Source: a virus. Taken from it: a stretch of DNA of 28,926 nucleotides. The notes below the pieces were generated by a model. It worked only from the letters and a program-made list of their open reading frames with translations, ran no database searches and was not told the origin of the DNA. Shown in pieces: positions 16,076 to 24,103 of this stretch (the stretch's first letter is position 1; each line of letters begins with the position of its first letter). The DNA lies in the IMG/VR virus record IMGVR_UViG_3300008267_000267, positions 1 through 28,926 of that record; one strand, 5' to 3'. Position numbers and translations under genes: made by a program.

Positions 16076-16846
16076 ATGTCAATTAATTTAGACGCAATTA
16101 AACAAAAATTAAATCAGTTACAAAATCAAACCAAAAAGTCCGATAATCTTTGGAAACCGGAAGTAGGTAAACAGACTATTCGTATTGTCCCTTATCAACA
16201 TAATAAAAGCAATCCATTTACAGAATTGTATTTTCACTATGATTTAGGTAAAAAGAATTTTGTATCCCCAATGACATCTGGTAATCCAGATCCAGTAATT
16301 GAATTCGCAGAGAAATTAAAATCATCAGGTAATTCAGACGAATGGAAATTAGGTAAAAAATTAGAGCCTAAAATGAGATGTTATGTTCCTATCATTGTTA
16401 GAGGTAAAGAATCAGAAGGTGTTAAATTCTGGGGATTCGGTAAAACAGTATATACTGAATTGTTAGGGTTTATGGCTGATGATGACTACGGCGATATATC
16501 AGATCCAATGAACGGTAGAGATATTGTTGTAGAATTTATTCCAGCAGAAGGTGCAGGATATCCTAAAACTACTATTAGAATTAAACCTAATACATCTCCA
16601 ATCACTGAAGATAAAAATGTTGCTGAAAAAGTTGCTAAACACCAACCAAGCTTGAATGATATGTTTAAAGAGCCAACCTATGATGAACTTAAACAAGCAT
16701 TAGAAAATTGGTTGAATCCTGAAGAAGGTGCTGAGACAACTGAAGCTGCTGCTCCTGCTACTACTAAAGAAAGCAAAAAGGCTGCTCCTGCAGTTAATAA
16801 AGTAGATGATGTTTCATCTGCATTTGATGCATTATTCAATGACTAA
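16076..16846 (+). CDS. Single-stranded DNA-binding protein, gp32-like
   Basis: A 256-residue protein with gp32-type features: an N-terminal basic/leucine patch (LDAIKQKLNQLQNQTKKSDN), the core opening LWKPEVGKQTIRIVPY, then FTELYFHYDLGKKNFVSP, PIIVRGKESEGVKFWGFGKT and DPMNGRDIVVEF, an alanine/threonine-rich linker and an acidic tail (DDVSSAFDALFND) like the protein-recruiting tail of gp32. T4 gp32 binds zinc through one histidine and three cysteines; here a single cysteine is visible (in MRCYVPI), so the zinc site is absent. It coats ssDNA during replication and recombination. Strong ribosome site (GGAGG) implies high expression. Followed by UvsX, its usual partner. Confidence 0.88.
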   Translation: MSINLDAIKQKLNQLQNQTKKSDNLWKPEVGKQTIRIVPYQHNKSNPFTELYFHYDLGKKNFVSPMTSGNPDPVIEFAEKLKSSGNSDEWKLGKKLEPKMRCYVPIIVRGKESEGVKFWGFGKTVYTELLGFMADDDYGDISDPMNGRDIVVEFIPAEGAGYPKTTIRIKPNTSPITEDKNVAEKVAKHQPSLNDMFKEPTYDELKQALENWLNPEEGAETTEAAAPATTKESKKAAPAVNKVDDVSSAFDALFND

Positions 16847-16867
16847 TTAAAAAAGAGATAATAATTT

Positions 16868-18061
16868 ATGGCAAAAACAAAATCGGTGTCGGCTAATGAG
16901 TCGGCACCAAATAAACCGACATCACAGTCAAAGTCAGAACAGGTTGACGACTTAGCTTCAGAATTAGCATCTACACTGAATAAAAAGTTTAAGAATACTA
17001 ATTATAAGGTAGCCTACTTTTTAGAAGGAGATAGCGATTCCCCATCCAATGTATCAGGTTGGGTTAGTACTGGATCAGACATATTAAATTTAGCCATATC
17101 CAATAGAGCCAACGGAGGATTCCCTATAGGACGAATCAGTGAGATCACAGGATTGGAAGCATCAGGTAAATCATTATTAGCTGCACATGCATTAGCAGAT
17201 ACACAAAAACAAGGTGGGTTAGCAGTTTATATTGATACTGAAAATGCAGCATCGGAAGAGTTTCTAACTGCCATTGGAGTTGATTTAAAGAAAATGATGT
17301 ATGTTCCATTGGAAACAGTTGAAGATATATTTGAGTCAATTGAAAGTATTATTGAAGGAGTTCGTAAGTCCAGCAAAGACAGATTGGTTACCATTGTAGT
17401 TGATTCCATAATGGGAGCTTCAACTAAAATTGAAATGGCAGCTGAATATGATAAAGATGGTTACGCAACTTCCAAATCAATTATATTGTCCAAAGCAATG
17501 CGTAAGATAACCAATATGATTGGAAGAGAAAAAATATGTTTGATCTTTACCAATCAGTTAAGAACTCGACTAGGAGTTAGTTTTGGTGATGCATGGACTA
17601 CCTCCGGCGGTAAAGCTATTCCGTTTCACGCTTCAGTGAGATTGCGATTGAAGTCAGTAGGTAAGATTACGGTGAAGAAAGATGGCATGGATCAGGTACT
17701 AGGAGTAAAGACTGAAGTGCAAGTAGTTAAGAACAGAATGGGTCCGCCTATGAAAAAACTACAATATGATATCTATTTCGAATCTGGAATTGATAACATA
17801 GGTGGTTGGTTGGAAACTATGAAGAACTATGGATTAGTTACTCAAGCAGGTGCATGGTATACATATGTAGATAAGACTACTGGAGAAGAAATTAAATTCC
17901 AATCCAAAGACTTTGAAGGTAAAATAAATGCAGATCCTACATTGAAAAAGACTATATATGATGATATATGTGAAAACTACATATTCAAATATAAACCAGG
18001 AACTGATATAGGAATAGATGATATAGAAATTTCATCAGACATACTTAATGAAGAAAGTTAA
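16868..18061 (+). CDS. uvsX: RecA-family recombinase, UvsX-like
   Basis: A 397-residue protein with a RecA core. The Walker A motif GLEASGKS is at 95-102, followed by AVYIDTENAASEEFL (the RecA 'Y.DTE.A' segment), LVTIVVDSIMGA as Walker B, and the loop region FTNQLRTRLGVSFGDAWTTS ending in GGKAIPFHASVRLRL. The first 45 residues are a polar, low-complexity leader. It forms filaments on ssDNA for strand exchange and recombination-dependent replication. Its position after the gp32-like gene suits UvsX rather than a bacterial RecA, and its length is close to T4 UvsX (391). The stop overlaps the ATG of the next gene by one base. Confidence 0.9.
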   Translation: MAKTKSVSANESAPNKPTSQSKSEQVDDLASELASTLNKKFKNTNYKVAYFLEGDSDSPSNVSGWVSTGSDILNLAISNRANGGFPIGRISEITGLEASGKSLLAAHALADTQKQGGLAVYIDTENAASEEFLTAIGVDLKKMMYVPLETVEDIFESIESIIEGVRKSSKDRLVTIVVDSIMGASTKIEMAAEYDKDGYATSKSIILSKAMRKITNMIGREKICLIFTNQLRTRLGVSFGDAWTTSGGKAIPFHASVRLRLKSVGKITVKKDGMDQVLGVKTEVQVVKNRMGPPMKKLQYDIYFESGIDNIGGWLETMKNYGLVTQAGAWYTYVDKTTGEEIKFQSKDFEGKINADPTLKKTIYDDICENYIFKYKPGTDIGIDDIEISSDILNEES

Positions 18062-19125
18062 TGAAAAATAGATTCGCAGAAATTTTTAAAGAAATAGATT
18101 CGGATCGAAATAGTAACCAAGCCGTCGACGTCAATAGTAGAGTAATGATAGTTGACGGCTTGAATACTTATATTCGAGTTTTTTCTAGTGTCCCTGCATT
18201 GAATGATGACGGGGATCATATAGGTGGTATAGTAGGATTCTTGAGATCTATTGCAGCAACAATTAGACAATTCAAACCTACGAGATGCATTTTAATATTT
18301 GACGGTAAAGGTGGCAGTGCCCGTAGAAAGAAATCATTCGGCGGATACAAAGCTAATCGAACCGGTAAGACTAATTTTAAACGACATGAAGAGTTTAAAG
18401 ATTTAGTTGATGAACAAGAATCAATGAGAGCACAATTGAATCGTGTAGTGCAGTATTTAGCCCACTTGCCGATTACATTAATGTGTTATGACCATATAGA
18501 AGCAGATGATGCAATTGCATACATAGCCAATGAAGTATTGACACAGCCTGAAAATAAAGTCCAGATAGTGTCTACAGACCGAGACTTCTTACAATTGGTT
18601 AACGATAGGATATCTGTGTGGAGTCCTGTTAAAAAGAAGTTGTACACCCCGGCATTAATGAGGGAAGAGTTCGGCATTGACAGTAGAAACTATTTGACTT
18701 ATAGAATATTTGAAGGAGATGGATCCGATAACATACCAGGTGTAAAGGGCATATCACTGAAGTCTTTAATTAAATACTTTCCAATGATAACTGAAGAACG
18801 ACATGTACCAATAGATGAATTGTTGGATCACGCAAAAACAAATGCAACTGCTACTAAATATAAAATATACAATGTAGTTAATGATGCATTGGAACAAATA
18901 CAAATGAATTCAGATCTAATGCAATTGAAAGAAGTTGATATTGCAGGCAATATAAAATTAATGATATTGGACAAATTCAATCAGCCAATACCACAATTAA
19001 ACATGTATGAATTTAAAAAGATGTTTATGGCTGATAAACTATATACTGTTATCAAAGATGTAGATGGTTGGAGTTCGATGTCATTCAACACATTGAATGC
19101 ATATTCAAAACTAAATAATAAATAA
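18061..19125 (+). CDS. 5'-3' exonuclease / flap endonuclease, T4 RNase H-like
   Basis: A 354-residue FEN-superfamily nuclease. Metal-binding acidic residues are in place: D32 (MIVDGLNTYIRVF), D81 (ILIFDGKGGSARRK), E147/D149/D150 (EADDAIAYIA), D173 and D175 (STDRDFLQLV), and D220/D223 (GDGSDNIPGVKGI, leading into the helix-turn-helix DNA clamp). T4 RNase H (305 residues) removes RNA primers and trims flaps on the lagging strand. Here the C-terminal 120 residues extend the fold and may contact gp32. It overlaps uvsX by one base (TAATG), so translation is coupled. A 9-bp GC-rich inverted repeat lies within its first 105 nt. Confidence 0.9.
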   Translation: MKNRFAEIFKEIDSDRNSNQAVDVNSRVMIVDGLNTYIRVFSSVPALNDDGDHIGGIVGFLRSIAATIRQFKPTRCILIFDGKGGSARRKKSFGGYKANRTGKTNFKRHEEFKDLVDEQESMRAQLNRVVQYLAHLPITLMCYDHIEADDAIAYIANEVLTQPENKVQIVSTDRDFLQLVNDRISVWSPVKKKLYTPALMREEFGIDSRNYLTYRIFEGDGSDNIPGVKGISLKSLIKYFPMITEERHVPIDELLDHAKTNATATKYKIYNVVNDALEQIQMNSDLMQLKEVDIAGNIKLMILDKFNQPIPQLNMYEFKKMFMADKLYTVIKDVDGWSSMSFNTLNAYSKLNNK

Positions 19126-19127
19126 AA

Positions 19128-19161
19128 TTAGGTTATTAATTAGTTATTTATTATATTAATA
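19128..19161 (+). promoter_or_regulatory. Bipartite-type promoter of the helicase gene (weaker match)
   Basis: TTAGGTT starts at 19128 and TATATTAATA lies exactly 24 nt later (19152-19161), the same offset as in the three strong sites. The TTGAAA box is poor (TAATTA). A -10 at 19152-19157 would place transcription start on the A of the helicase ATG (19164). Confidence 0.45.
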
Positions 19162-19163
19162 GT

Positions 19164-20519
19164 ATGACAGATAGATTAAGTAGTTATGGTTATAATTTTC
19201 AAATGAAGGTTATATCCGCATTATTATCAGATAAATTCTTTTTACAACAAGTTTCAGATATTATGTCTCCAGACTATTTAGAGTCGGATGCAAATAACTG
19301 GATAGTAGATACTATACTTAAATATTTCCTAGAATACAAAACTGCACCTACCTTAGAGGTAATGAAAGTTAAATTGGATGATGTAACACATGAAGTGCTT
19401 AAAACACAAATAATTGCACATCTTAAAGAAGCCTGGAGATTCATTGAAGCAGACGATTTACCTTTTATAAAAGAACAGACACTTGACTTTTGTAAGAATC
19501 AAGAAATTAAAAAGGCTATACTATCATCCGTTGATTTGTTGAAGTTCGGTAAGTATGATCAAATTAAAGCTTCAATTGATAACGCCTTGAAGGCAGGTGC
19601 AGATAAGAATATTGGCCATGAATATATGACTGACATTGATTCTAGATACCAGGATGCAGTACGCCATGTAAGAGAAACTCCATGGGATATTATTAACGAA
19701 ATAACTGATGGCGGACTTGGTAAAGGAGAATTAGGAGTATTCGTAGCACCTGCAGGTATTGGTAAGTCATGGGGGTTGATAAACATTGGAGCGCATGCAG
19801 TTAAGAAAGGCTTAACCGTAGTTCATTATACATTAGAGTTGAATGCAGCATATGTAGGTTTACGATATGACTCGGTGTTAACAGGTATAGCCAATCAGAA
19901 TTTAAAGAACTATCAAGACGAAGTAAAAAACACATTAGGTAAATTGACAGGTCAGTTAATTATAAAATACTTTCCAACCAAGACTGTATCCGTAATAGGA
20001 TTGAAGGCTCACTTTGAGAAATGTATATTGCAAGGCAAAAGACCAGATGTTATCATTGTAGATTATGCTGACTTGTTAAGAGGTACTGGTGGCGAGAAGA
20101 GGCATGAGTTGGAAAGTATTTATGAAGACCTAAGGGGTATGGCAGGAGAATATGATGTTCCAATTTGGACTGCATCTCAAGCTAATAGATCTGCATTGGA
20201 AGATGATATTATTGAAGCTGGTAAAATATCTGAGTCATACAGTAAAATTATGATTGCTGACTTTGTACTTTCATTGAGCAGAAAGGTAACTGACAAATTA
20301 GCAGGTACTGGTAGATGGCATGTTATTAAAAATAGATTTGGACCTGATGGTATTACATTCCCTAGCAAAATGAATACCTCCAACGGACAAATAAACATAT
20401 TCAACGAAACTTCAGTTCAAGGTAAAGATACTAAAAAAGAAATGCAGAACGGAGAAGAGTACGCAAGGAAGATGTTAGCTCAGAAGTTTAAAGAAATTAG
20501 TACAGATTCATTTGGTTGA
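19164..20519 (+). CDS. Replicative DNA helicase, gp41/DnaB-like
   Basis: A 451-residue DnaB-family helicase. The N-terminal 150 residues are helical, like the DnaB N-domain. The RecA-like motor has Walker A APAGIGKS (195-202), the H1a-like HYTLELNAAYVGLR, Walker B VIIVDYADLL (about 296-305), the H3 glutamine region PIWTASQANRSAL, and the H4-type stretch RWHVIKNRFGPDG with a likely arginine finger. Length is close to T4 gp41 (475). It unwinds the fork as a hexamer. No Shine-Dalgarno sequence precedes the ATG, and the promoter core ends 2 nt before it. A helicase loader (gp59) or primase (gp61) is not seen in this window. Confidence 0.9.
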   Translation: MTDRLSSYGYNFQMKVISALLSDKFFLQQVSDIMSPDYLESDANNWIVDTILKYFLEYKTAPTLEVMKVKLDDVTHEVLKTQIIAHLKEAWRFIEADDLPFIKEQTLDFCKNQEIKKAILSSVDLLKFGKYDQIKASIDNALKAGADKNIGHEYMTDIDSRYQDAVRHVRETPWDIINEITDGGLGKGELGVFVAPAGIGKSWGLINIGAHAVKKGLTVVHYTLELNAAYVGLRYDSVLTGIANQNLKNYQDEVKNTLGKLTGQLIIKYFPTKTVSVIGLKAHFEKCILQGKRPDVIIVDYADLLRGTGGEKRHELESIYEDLRGMAGEYDVPIWTASQANRSALEDDIIEAGKISESYSKIMIADFVLSLSRKVTDKLAGTGRWHVIKNRFGPDGITFPSKMNTSNGQINIFNETSVQGKDTKKEMQNGEEYARKMLAQKFKEISTDSFG

Positions 20520-20544
20520 TAACGATAAATAAGTTGAACCATGA

Positions 20545-20554
20545 CATATTTATT
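20545..20554 (+). promoter_or_regulatory. Putative promoter core before nrdB, CATATTTATT
   Basis: CATATTTATT preceded by TTGAAC starting 11 nt upstream, in the 66-nt gap between helicase and nrdB. The 11-nt offset equals the TTGG-to-core distance in the two repeated intergenic modules at 5496 and 6677. Role inferred. Confidence 0.38.
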
Positions 20555-20585
20555 TTAACACTAAAAACAAGAGCCACAAATCATT

Positions 20586-21572
20586 ATGGAAGTTATAACA
20601 GAAAAAAGCAAAATGCTTACCGATAGATTAGCATTTAAGCCATTCGAATACCAATGGGCATACGACTATTGGTTCCAACAACAAAACGCACACTGGATGT
20701 TTCAAGAGATCAATATGCAAAAGGATATTGCAGATTGGAAATCCGAATTAACTCCAGAAGAAAAAAATGTAGTAGGTACTATTTTAAAAGGATTCTTTCA
20801 GTCAGAAACACAAATTGCAGACTATTGGAGTACCTATGTAACACAATGGTTTCCAGTACCTGAGATTAAAATGATGGCAATTACCTTTGGTGCATTTGAA
20901 ACCATACATGCAGTTGCTTATTCATATTTAAACGAAGTTCTTTATTTAGAAGACTATGAAGCATTCCTACATGATCCAACCATAATGAACAAATTGGAAG
21001 TATTGATTAATGTAGATAAAGATGATGAGTCACTAACTAATATTGCTCGTTCGTTGGCATTGTTCTCTGCATGCGCAGAAGGCATCCAATTGTTTTCTAG
21101 TTTTGCAATTATGCTTTCATTGAGAAAGAAAAACTTAATGACAGGTATCGGTCAACAAATGATATTCTCCATACGAGATGAATCATTGCACTCTGAAGCA
21201 GGTTGCAAATTGTTTAGAACATTGATTGCAGAAAATTCAGATATATGGACTGATGCATTAAAGTCAGAAATATATGAAGGATTCGAACTTGCATTGAACA
21301 ATGAGTTTGCATTTATTGATAATGTATTCAGTCAAGGTGATTTGGAAACTATTACAAGAGACCAAGTAAAAAACTTTATGTATGACAGAGCCAACAGAAA
21401 ATTAAAAGAATTGATGTTGGAGCCAGTATACAAAGTGGATGAAGAACTACTTAAACAAATGGATTGGTTCTATATATTAGTATCAGGAGAACAACAAACA
21501 GATTTCTTTTTCAATAGAGAAACAGGATACGCAAAACCAAATGCTGATTGGGAAACAGAAGATTTATTTTAA
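20586..21572 (+). CDS. nrdB: Class I ribonucleotide reductase, small (radical) subunit
   Basis: A 328-residue ferritin-fold R2 protein. Metal ligands are E74, E105, H108 (FETIHAVAY), E165 (ACAEGIQLF), E199 and H202 (IRDESLHSE). The radical tyrosine is Y112, spaced as in E. coli (E115-T-I-H118...Y122). The first ligand, D84 in E. coli, is Glu here: E74 is exactly 31 residues before E105, as D84 is before E115. The C-terminus (ADWETEDLF) is the acidic/aromatic tail that docks on NrdA. It makes the tyrosyl radical for dNTP synthesis. It sits 14 nt upstream of nrdA and is clearly in operon with it. Confidence 0.93.
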   Translation: MEVITEKSKMLTDRLAFKPFEYQWAYDYWFQQQNAHWMFQEINMQKDIADWKSELTPEEKNVVGTILKGFFQSETQIADYWSTYVTQWFPVPEIKMMAITFGAFETIHAVAYSYLNEVLYLEDYEAFLHDPTIMNKLEVLINVDKDDESLTNIARSLALFSACAEGIQLFSSFAIMLSLRKKNLMTGIGQQMIFSIRDESLHSEAGCKLFRTLIAENSDIWTDALKSEIYEGFELALNNEFAFIDNVFSQGDLETITRDQVKNFMYDRANRKLKELMLEPVYKVDEELLKQMDWFYILVSGEQQTDFFFNRETGYAKPNADWETEDLF

Positions 21573-21586
21573 TTAGAAATTAACTT

Positions 21587-23323
21587 ATGACAAAACACGA
21601 AACACATCCAATTGCTAAAAAATTAGGTTGGAAAGTAGAAGAAGATTATCCTGTAGAAGGAAACAATGCATTATATCTAACTACCATACAAGGTGGTTAC
21701 TTATTAAAAGGTGAAACGCCAAACCAATGTTATAGAAGACTTGCTAAAACAGCTGCAGCATATCATAACAACGAAGACGAATTGGAAGAAAGATTTTTTA
21801 ATCTGTTTTCTAAATTGTGGTTGATACCATCCACTCCAGTATGTGCAAACTTTGGAACAGATAGAGGTTTGCCAATATCATGTTTCTCAGGTTATGTAGA
21901 TGATGATATGTATGAATTGAATCGTAAATGCACTGAAATGTCAATGCTATCAAAAGCAGGTGGTGGAACTGCATATGACTTTTCAGGTATTCGTCCTATA
22001 GGGACTCCAATTAAAAATGGAGAGAATGGCAAGTCAGATGGAATCATTCCATTTATAAAAGGATTTGATAGTTGGATCCTAGCATCCAAACAAGGCAGTT
22101 TAAGAAGAGGTGCTGTTGCAATTTATTTAAATGCAGAACATGATGAGTATTTAGAATTTTTAGAAGTGAGAGAGCCTAAAGGCGAAGTTCAACGACAATC
22201 ACATAACATACACCAAGGTGCAATATTCACTGATGAGTTTATGCAAAAGGTAGTTGATAAGAATGGTAAAGAAAGAGAAATATGGTTAGCCACTTTAAAG
22301 AAAAGAGTTAAGACAGGTGAGCCATATACTATGTTCATTGACAATGCAAACAAAGTAGTACCTGAATGGTGGAACCGACATAGTTTAAAAATAAGACATT
22401 CAAACTTATGTTCAGAAATATTCCTACCTACGGATAAAGATCATTCATTGGTTTGTTGCTTAAGTTCATTGAACCTATCTAAATATGATGAGTGGAAAGA
22501 TACTGAAGCAGTATTTTTATCAACTTTATTTTTAGATTCAGTTATATCAGAGTTTTTAGAAAAGGCAGCACAAATTAAAGGTATTGAAGATACTGTAAGA
22601 TTTGCAGAGAAGTCCAGAGCATTAGGTTTAGGTACATTAGGATGGCATTCATATTTACAATCCAAAATGATTCCGTTTGCAGGTCTTCAAGCCAGATCAC
22701 TAACTAAATTGGTATTTGGTCAAATTAGAAAACAAGCAGATGACGCAACATTATGGATGGGATCCAAATACGGAGAACCAGAATGGTGTGCAGGGTCTGG
22801 CAGAAGGAATTTAACTTTATTAGCCATTGCACCTAACCGTAGCTCCAGCAAATTGGCAGGTGGTGTATCACAAGGGGTTGAACCATTAGCAGCTAATATA
22901 TATGTAGATGATGATTCCAAAGGAGTTCACATTCGTCGTAATCCATACCTAGAAGAATTGTTAGTATCCAAAGGAAAGAATATTCCAGAAGTGTGGGATG
23001 CCATATCCGAAGACAAAGGTTCAGTTCAGAATGTAAGATGCATGACCAAAGATGAGAAAGAAGTATTCTTAACCTTCAAGGAAATAAATCAATTGGAACT
23101 AGTAAGACAAGCTGCAGTTCGTCAAGAATATTTGGATCAAGGACAAAGTATCAATTTAGCATTCTTCCAGGATGCACCTGCCAAATGGATCAATCAAGTT
23201 CACATTGAAGCTTGGAAGTTAGGATTAAAATCATTATACTATTTAAGATCTGAATCCAATTTAAGAGCAGACTCTAAACTACAAAGAGATCTATACTCTG
23301 AATGTTTAGCTTGTGAAGCTTAA
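21587..23323 (+). CDS. nrdA: Class I ribonucleotide reductase, large (catalytic) subunit, short form
   Basis: A 578-residue R1 protein. Active-site residues are C99 (LPISCFSG, the C225 position), N273/C275/E277 (HSNLCSEIF, the N437/C439/E441 positions) and C290 (VCCLSSLNL, the C462 position). The C-terminal redox pair is C573 and C576 in ECLACEA. Compared with E. coli NrdA (761 residues) the N-terminal ATP-cone is absent: the protein starts directly in the R1 core, so dATP feedback inhibition through the cone should be lost. It reduces ribonucleoside diphosphates using the radical from NrdB. Next to FolE/QueD and dUTPase in a nucleotide metabolism block. Confidence 0.93.
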   Translation: MTKHETHPIAKKLGWKVEEDYPVEGNNALYLTTIQGGYLLKGETPNQCYRRLAKTAAAYHNNEDELEERFFNLFSKLWLIPSTPVCANFGTDRGLPISCFSGYVDDDMYELNRKCTEMSMLSKAGGGTAYDFSGIRPIGTPIKNGENGKSDGIIPFIKGFDSWILASKQGSLRRGAVAIYLNAEHDEYLEFLEVREPKGEVQRQSHNIHQGAIFTDEFMQKVVDKNGKEREIWLATLKKRVKTGEPYTMFIDNANKVVPEWWNRHSLKIRHSNLCSEIFLPTDKDHSLVCCLSSLNLSKYDEWKDTEAVFLSTLFLDSVISEFLEKAAQIKGIEDTVRFAEKSRALGLGTLGWHSYLQSKMIPFAGLQARSLTKLVFGQIRKQADDATLWMGSKYGEPEWCAGSGRRNLTLLAIAPNRSSSKLAGGVSQGVEPLAANIYVDDDSKGVHIRRNPYLEELLVSKGKNIPEVWDAISEDKGSVQNVRCMTKDEKEVFLTFKEINQLELVRQAAVRQEYLDQGQSINLAFFQDAPAKWINQVHIEAWKLGLKSLYYLRSESNLRADSKLQRDLYSECLACEA

Positions 23324-23340
23324 AATTATTTTCAAACAGA

Positions 23341-23374
23341 TTAGGATAATTGAAATATATTTTTTATTTTTATA
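23341..23374 (+). promoter_or_regulatory. Bipartite promoter of the folE unit
   Basis: TTAGGATAATTGAAA (23341-23355), identical to the first 15 nt of the site at 14101, then exactly 9 nt, then TATTTTTATA (23365-23374). The folE ATG follows 23 nt later with an AAAGG ribosome site. Confidence 0.62.
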
Positions 23375-23397
23375 AGAAATAATAACGGATAAAGGTT

Positions 23398-24102
23398 ATG
23401 TCAAAAAAAAATTACAAAGATTTAGAATTAGTTAAGCCAGGTTTCGCAAATGGTATGTCATTGCAGTTAGCAAATAAACGAGCAATAGAAGGTCCAACTG
23501 CACAATTAACTTATGAGGAAAAACAAATAATCATACAAGCTGCAGAAGAAGCATATGGTGATTTCTTAACTGCATTAGGCGTAGATTGGAAAAATGATCC
23601 GAACAGTTCGGACACTCCTCGTAGAGTTGCAAAGGCATATGTAAATGACTTATGGGCAGGTAGATATGAAGCAATGACTGACATTACAACATTTCCAAGC
23701 GATGGTTATGATGGTGTAGTATTTGAAGGTGGTATTCCTTTAACATCAATGTGCAGTCATCATCATCAAGCAATTCAAGGTTTAGTGCATGTAGCATATC
23801 TTCCAGGTGAGAGTAGCAATGTTATTGGATTGAGCAAACTGAACCGAGTAGTAGAACACTTTGGTAGACGAGGTGCAATACAAGAACAATTAACGGTTGC
23901 TATTCATCATGCCATCAATGAACTAATTGAACAGAATAAAGGAGTTGCAGTTATGATTGAAGCAACTCATAATTGTGTACAATGCAGAGGAGTTAAGCAT
24001 GTAGGTGCATCTATGAAGACTGCAAAGCTATCAGGCGCATTTTTAAACAATGGCAATGCAAGATCAGAATTTTATCAATTTGTAAAAGGTTATAACAGAT
24101 AA
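23398..24102 (+). CDS. folE: GTP cyclohydrolase I
   Basis: A 234-residue GTP cyclohydrolase I. The zinc site is C119 and H122 in TSMCSHHH (C110/H113 of E. coli FolE), with C193 in THNCVQCRGV (the C181 position). Other family marks are DTPRRVAKAY, IGLSKLNRVVEHFGRR and QEQLTVAIHHAI. It converts GTP to dihydroneopterin triphosphate, the first step towards either folate or 7-deazaguanine. The family EHH is SHH here. One base separates its stop from the QueD-like ATG, and QueE is nearby, so the product is most likely aimed at preQ0 rather than folate. Confidence 0.92.
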   Translation: MSKKNYKDLELVKPGFANGMSLQLANKRAIEGPTAQLTYEEKQIIIQAAEEAYGDFLTALGVDWKNDPNSSDTPRRVAKAYVNDLWAGRYEAMTDITTFPSDGYDGVVFEGGIPLTSMCSHHHQAIQGLVHVAYLPGESSNVIGLSKLNRVVEHFGRRGAIQEQLTVAIHHAINELIEQNKGVAVMIEATHNCVQCRGVKHVGASMKTAKLSGAFLNNGNARSEFYQFVKGYNR

Positions 24103-24103
24103 T

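Noticed and set aside
18118-18162. The inverted repeat in the flap exonuclease gene as a terminator
   Set aside because: It has a 27-nt loop, no T-tract, and lies inside a coding sequence.
20654-20863. A 69-codon + strand frame inside nrdB
   Set aside because: It overlaps confirmed nrdB active-site coding sequence and has no independent signals.
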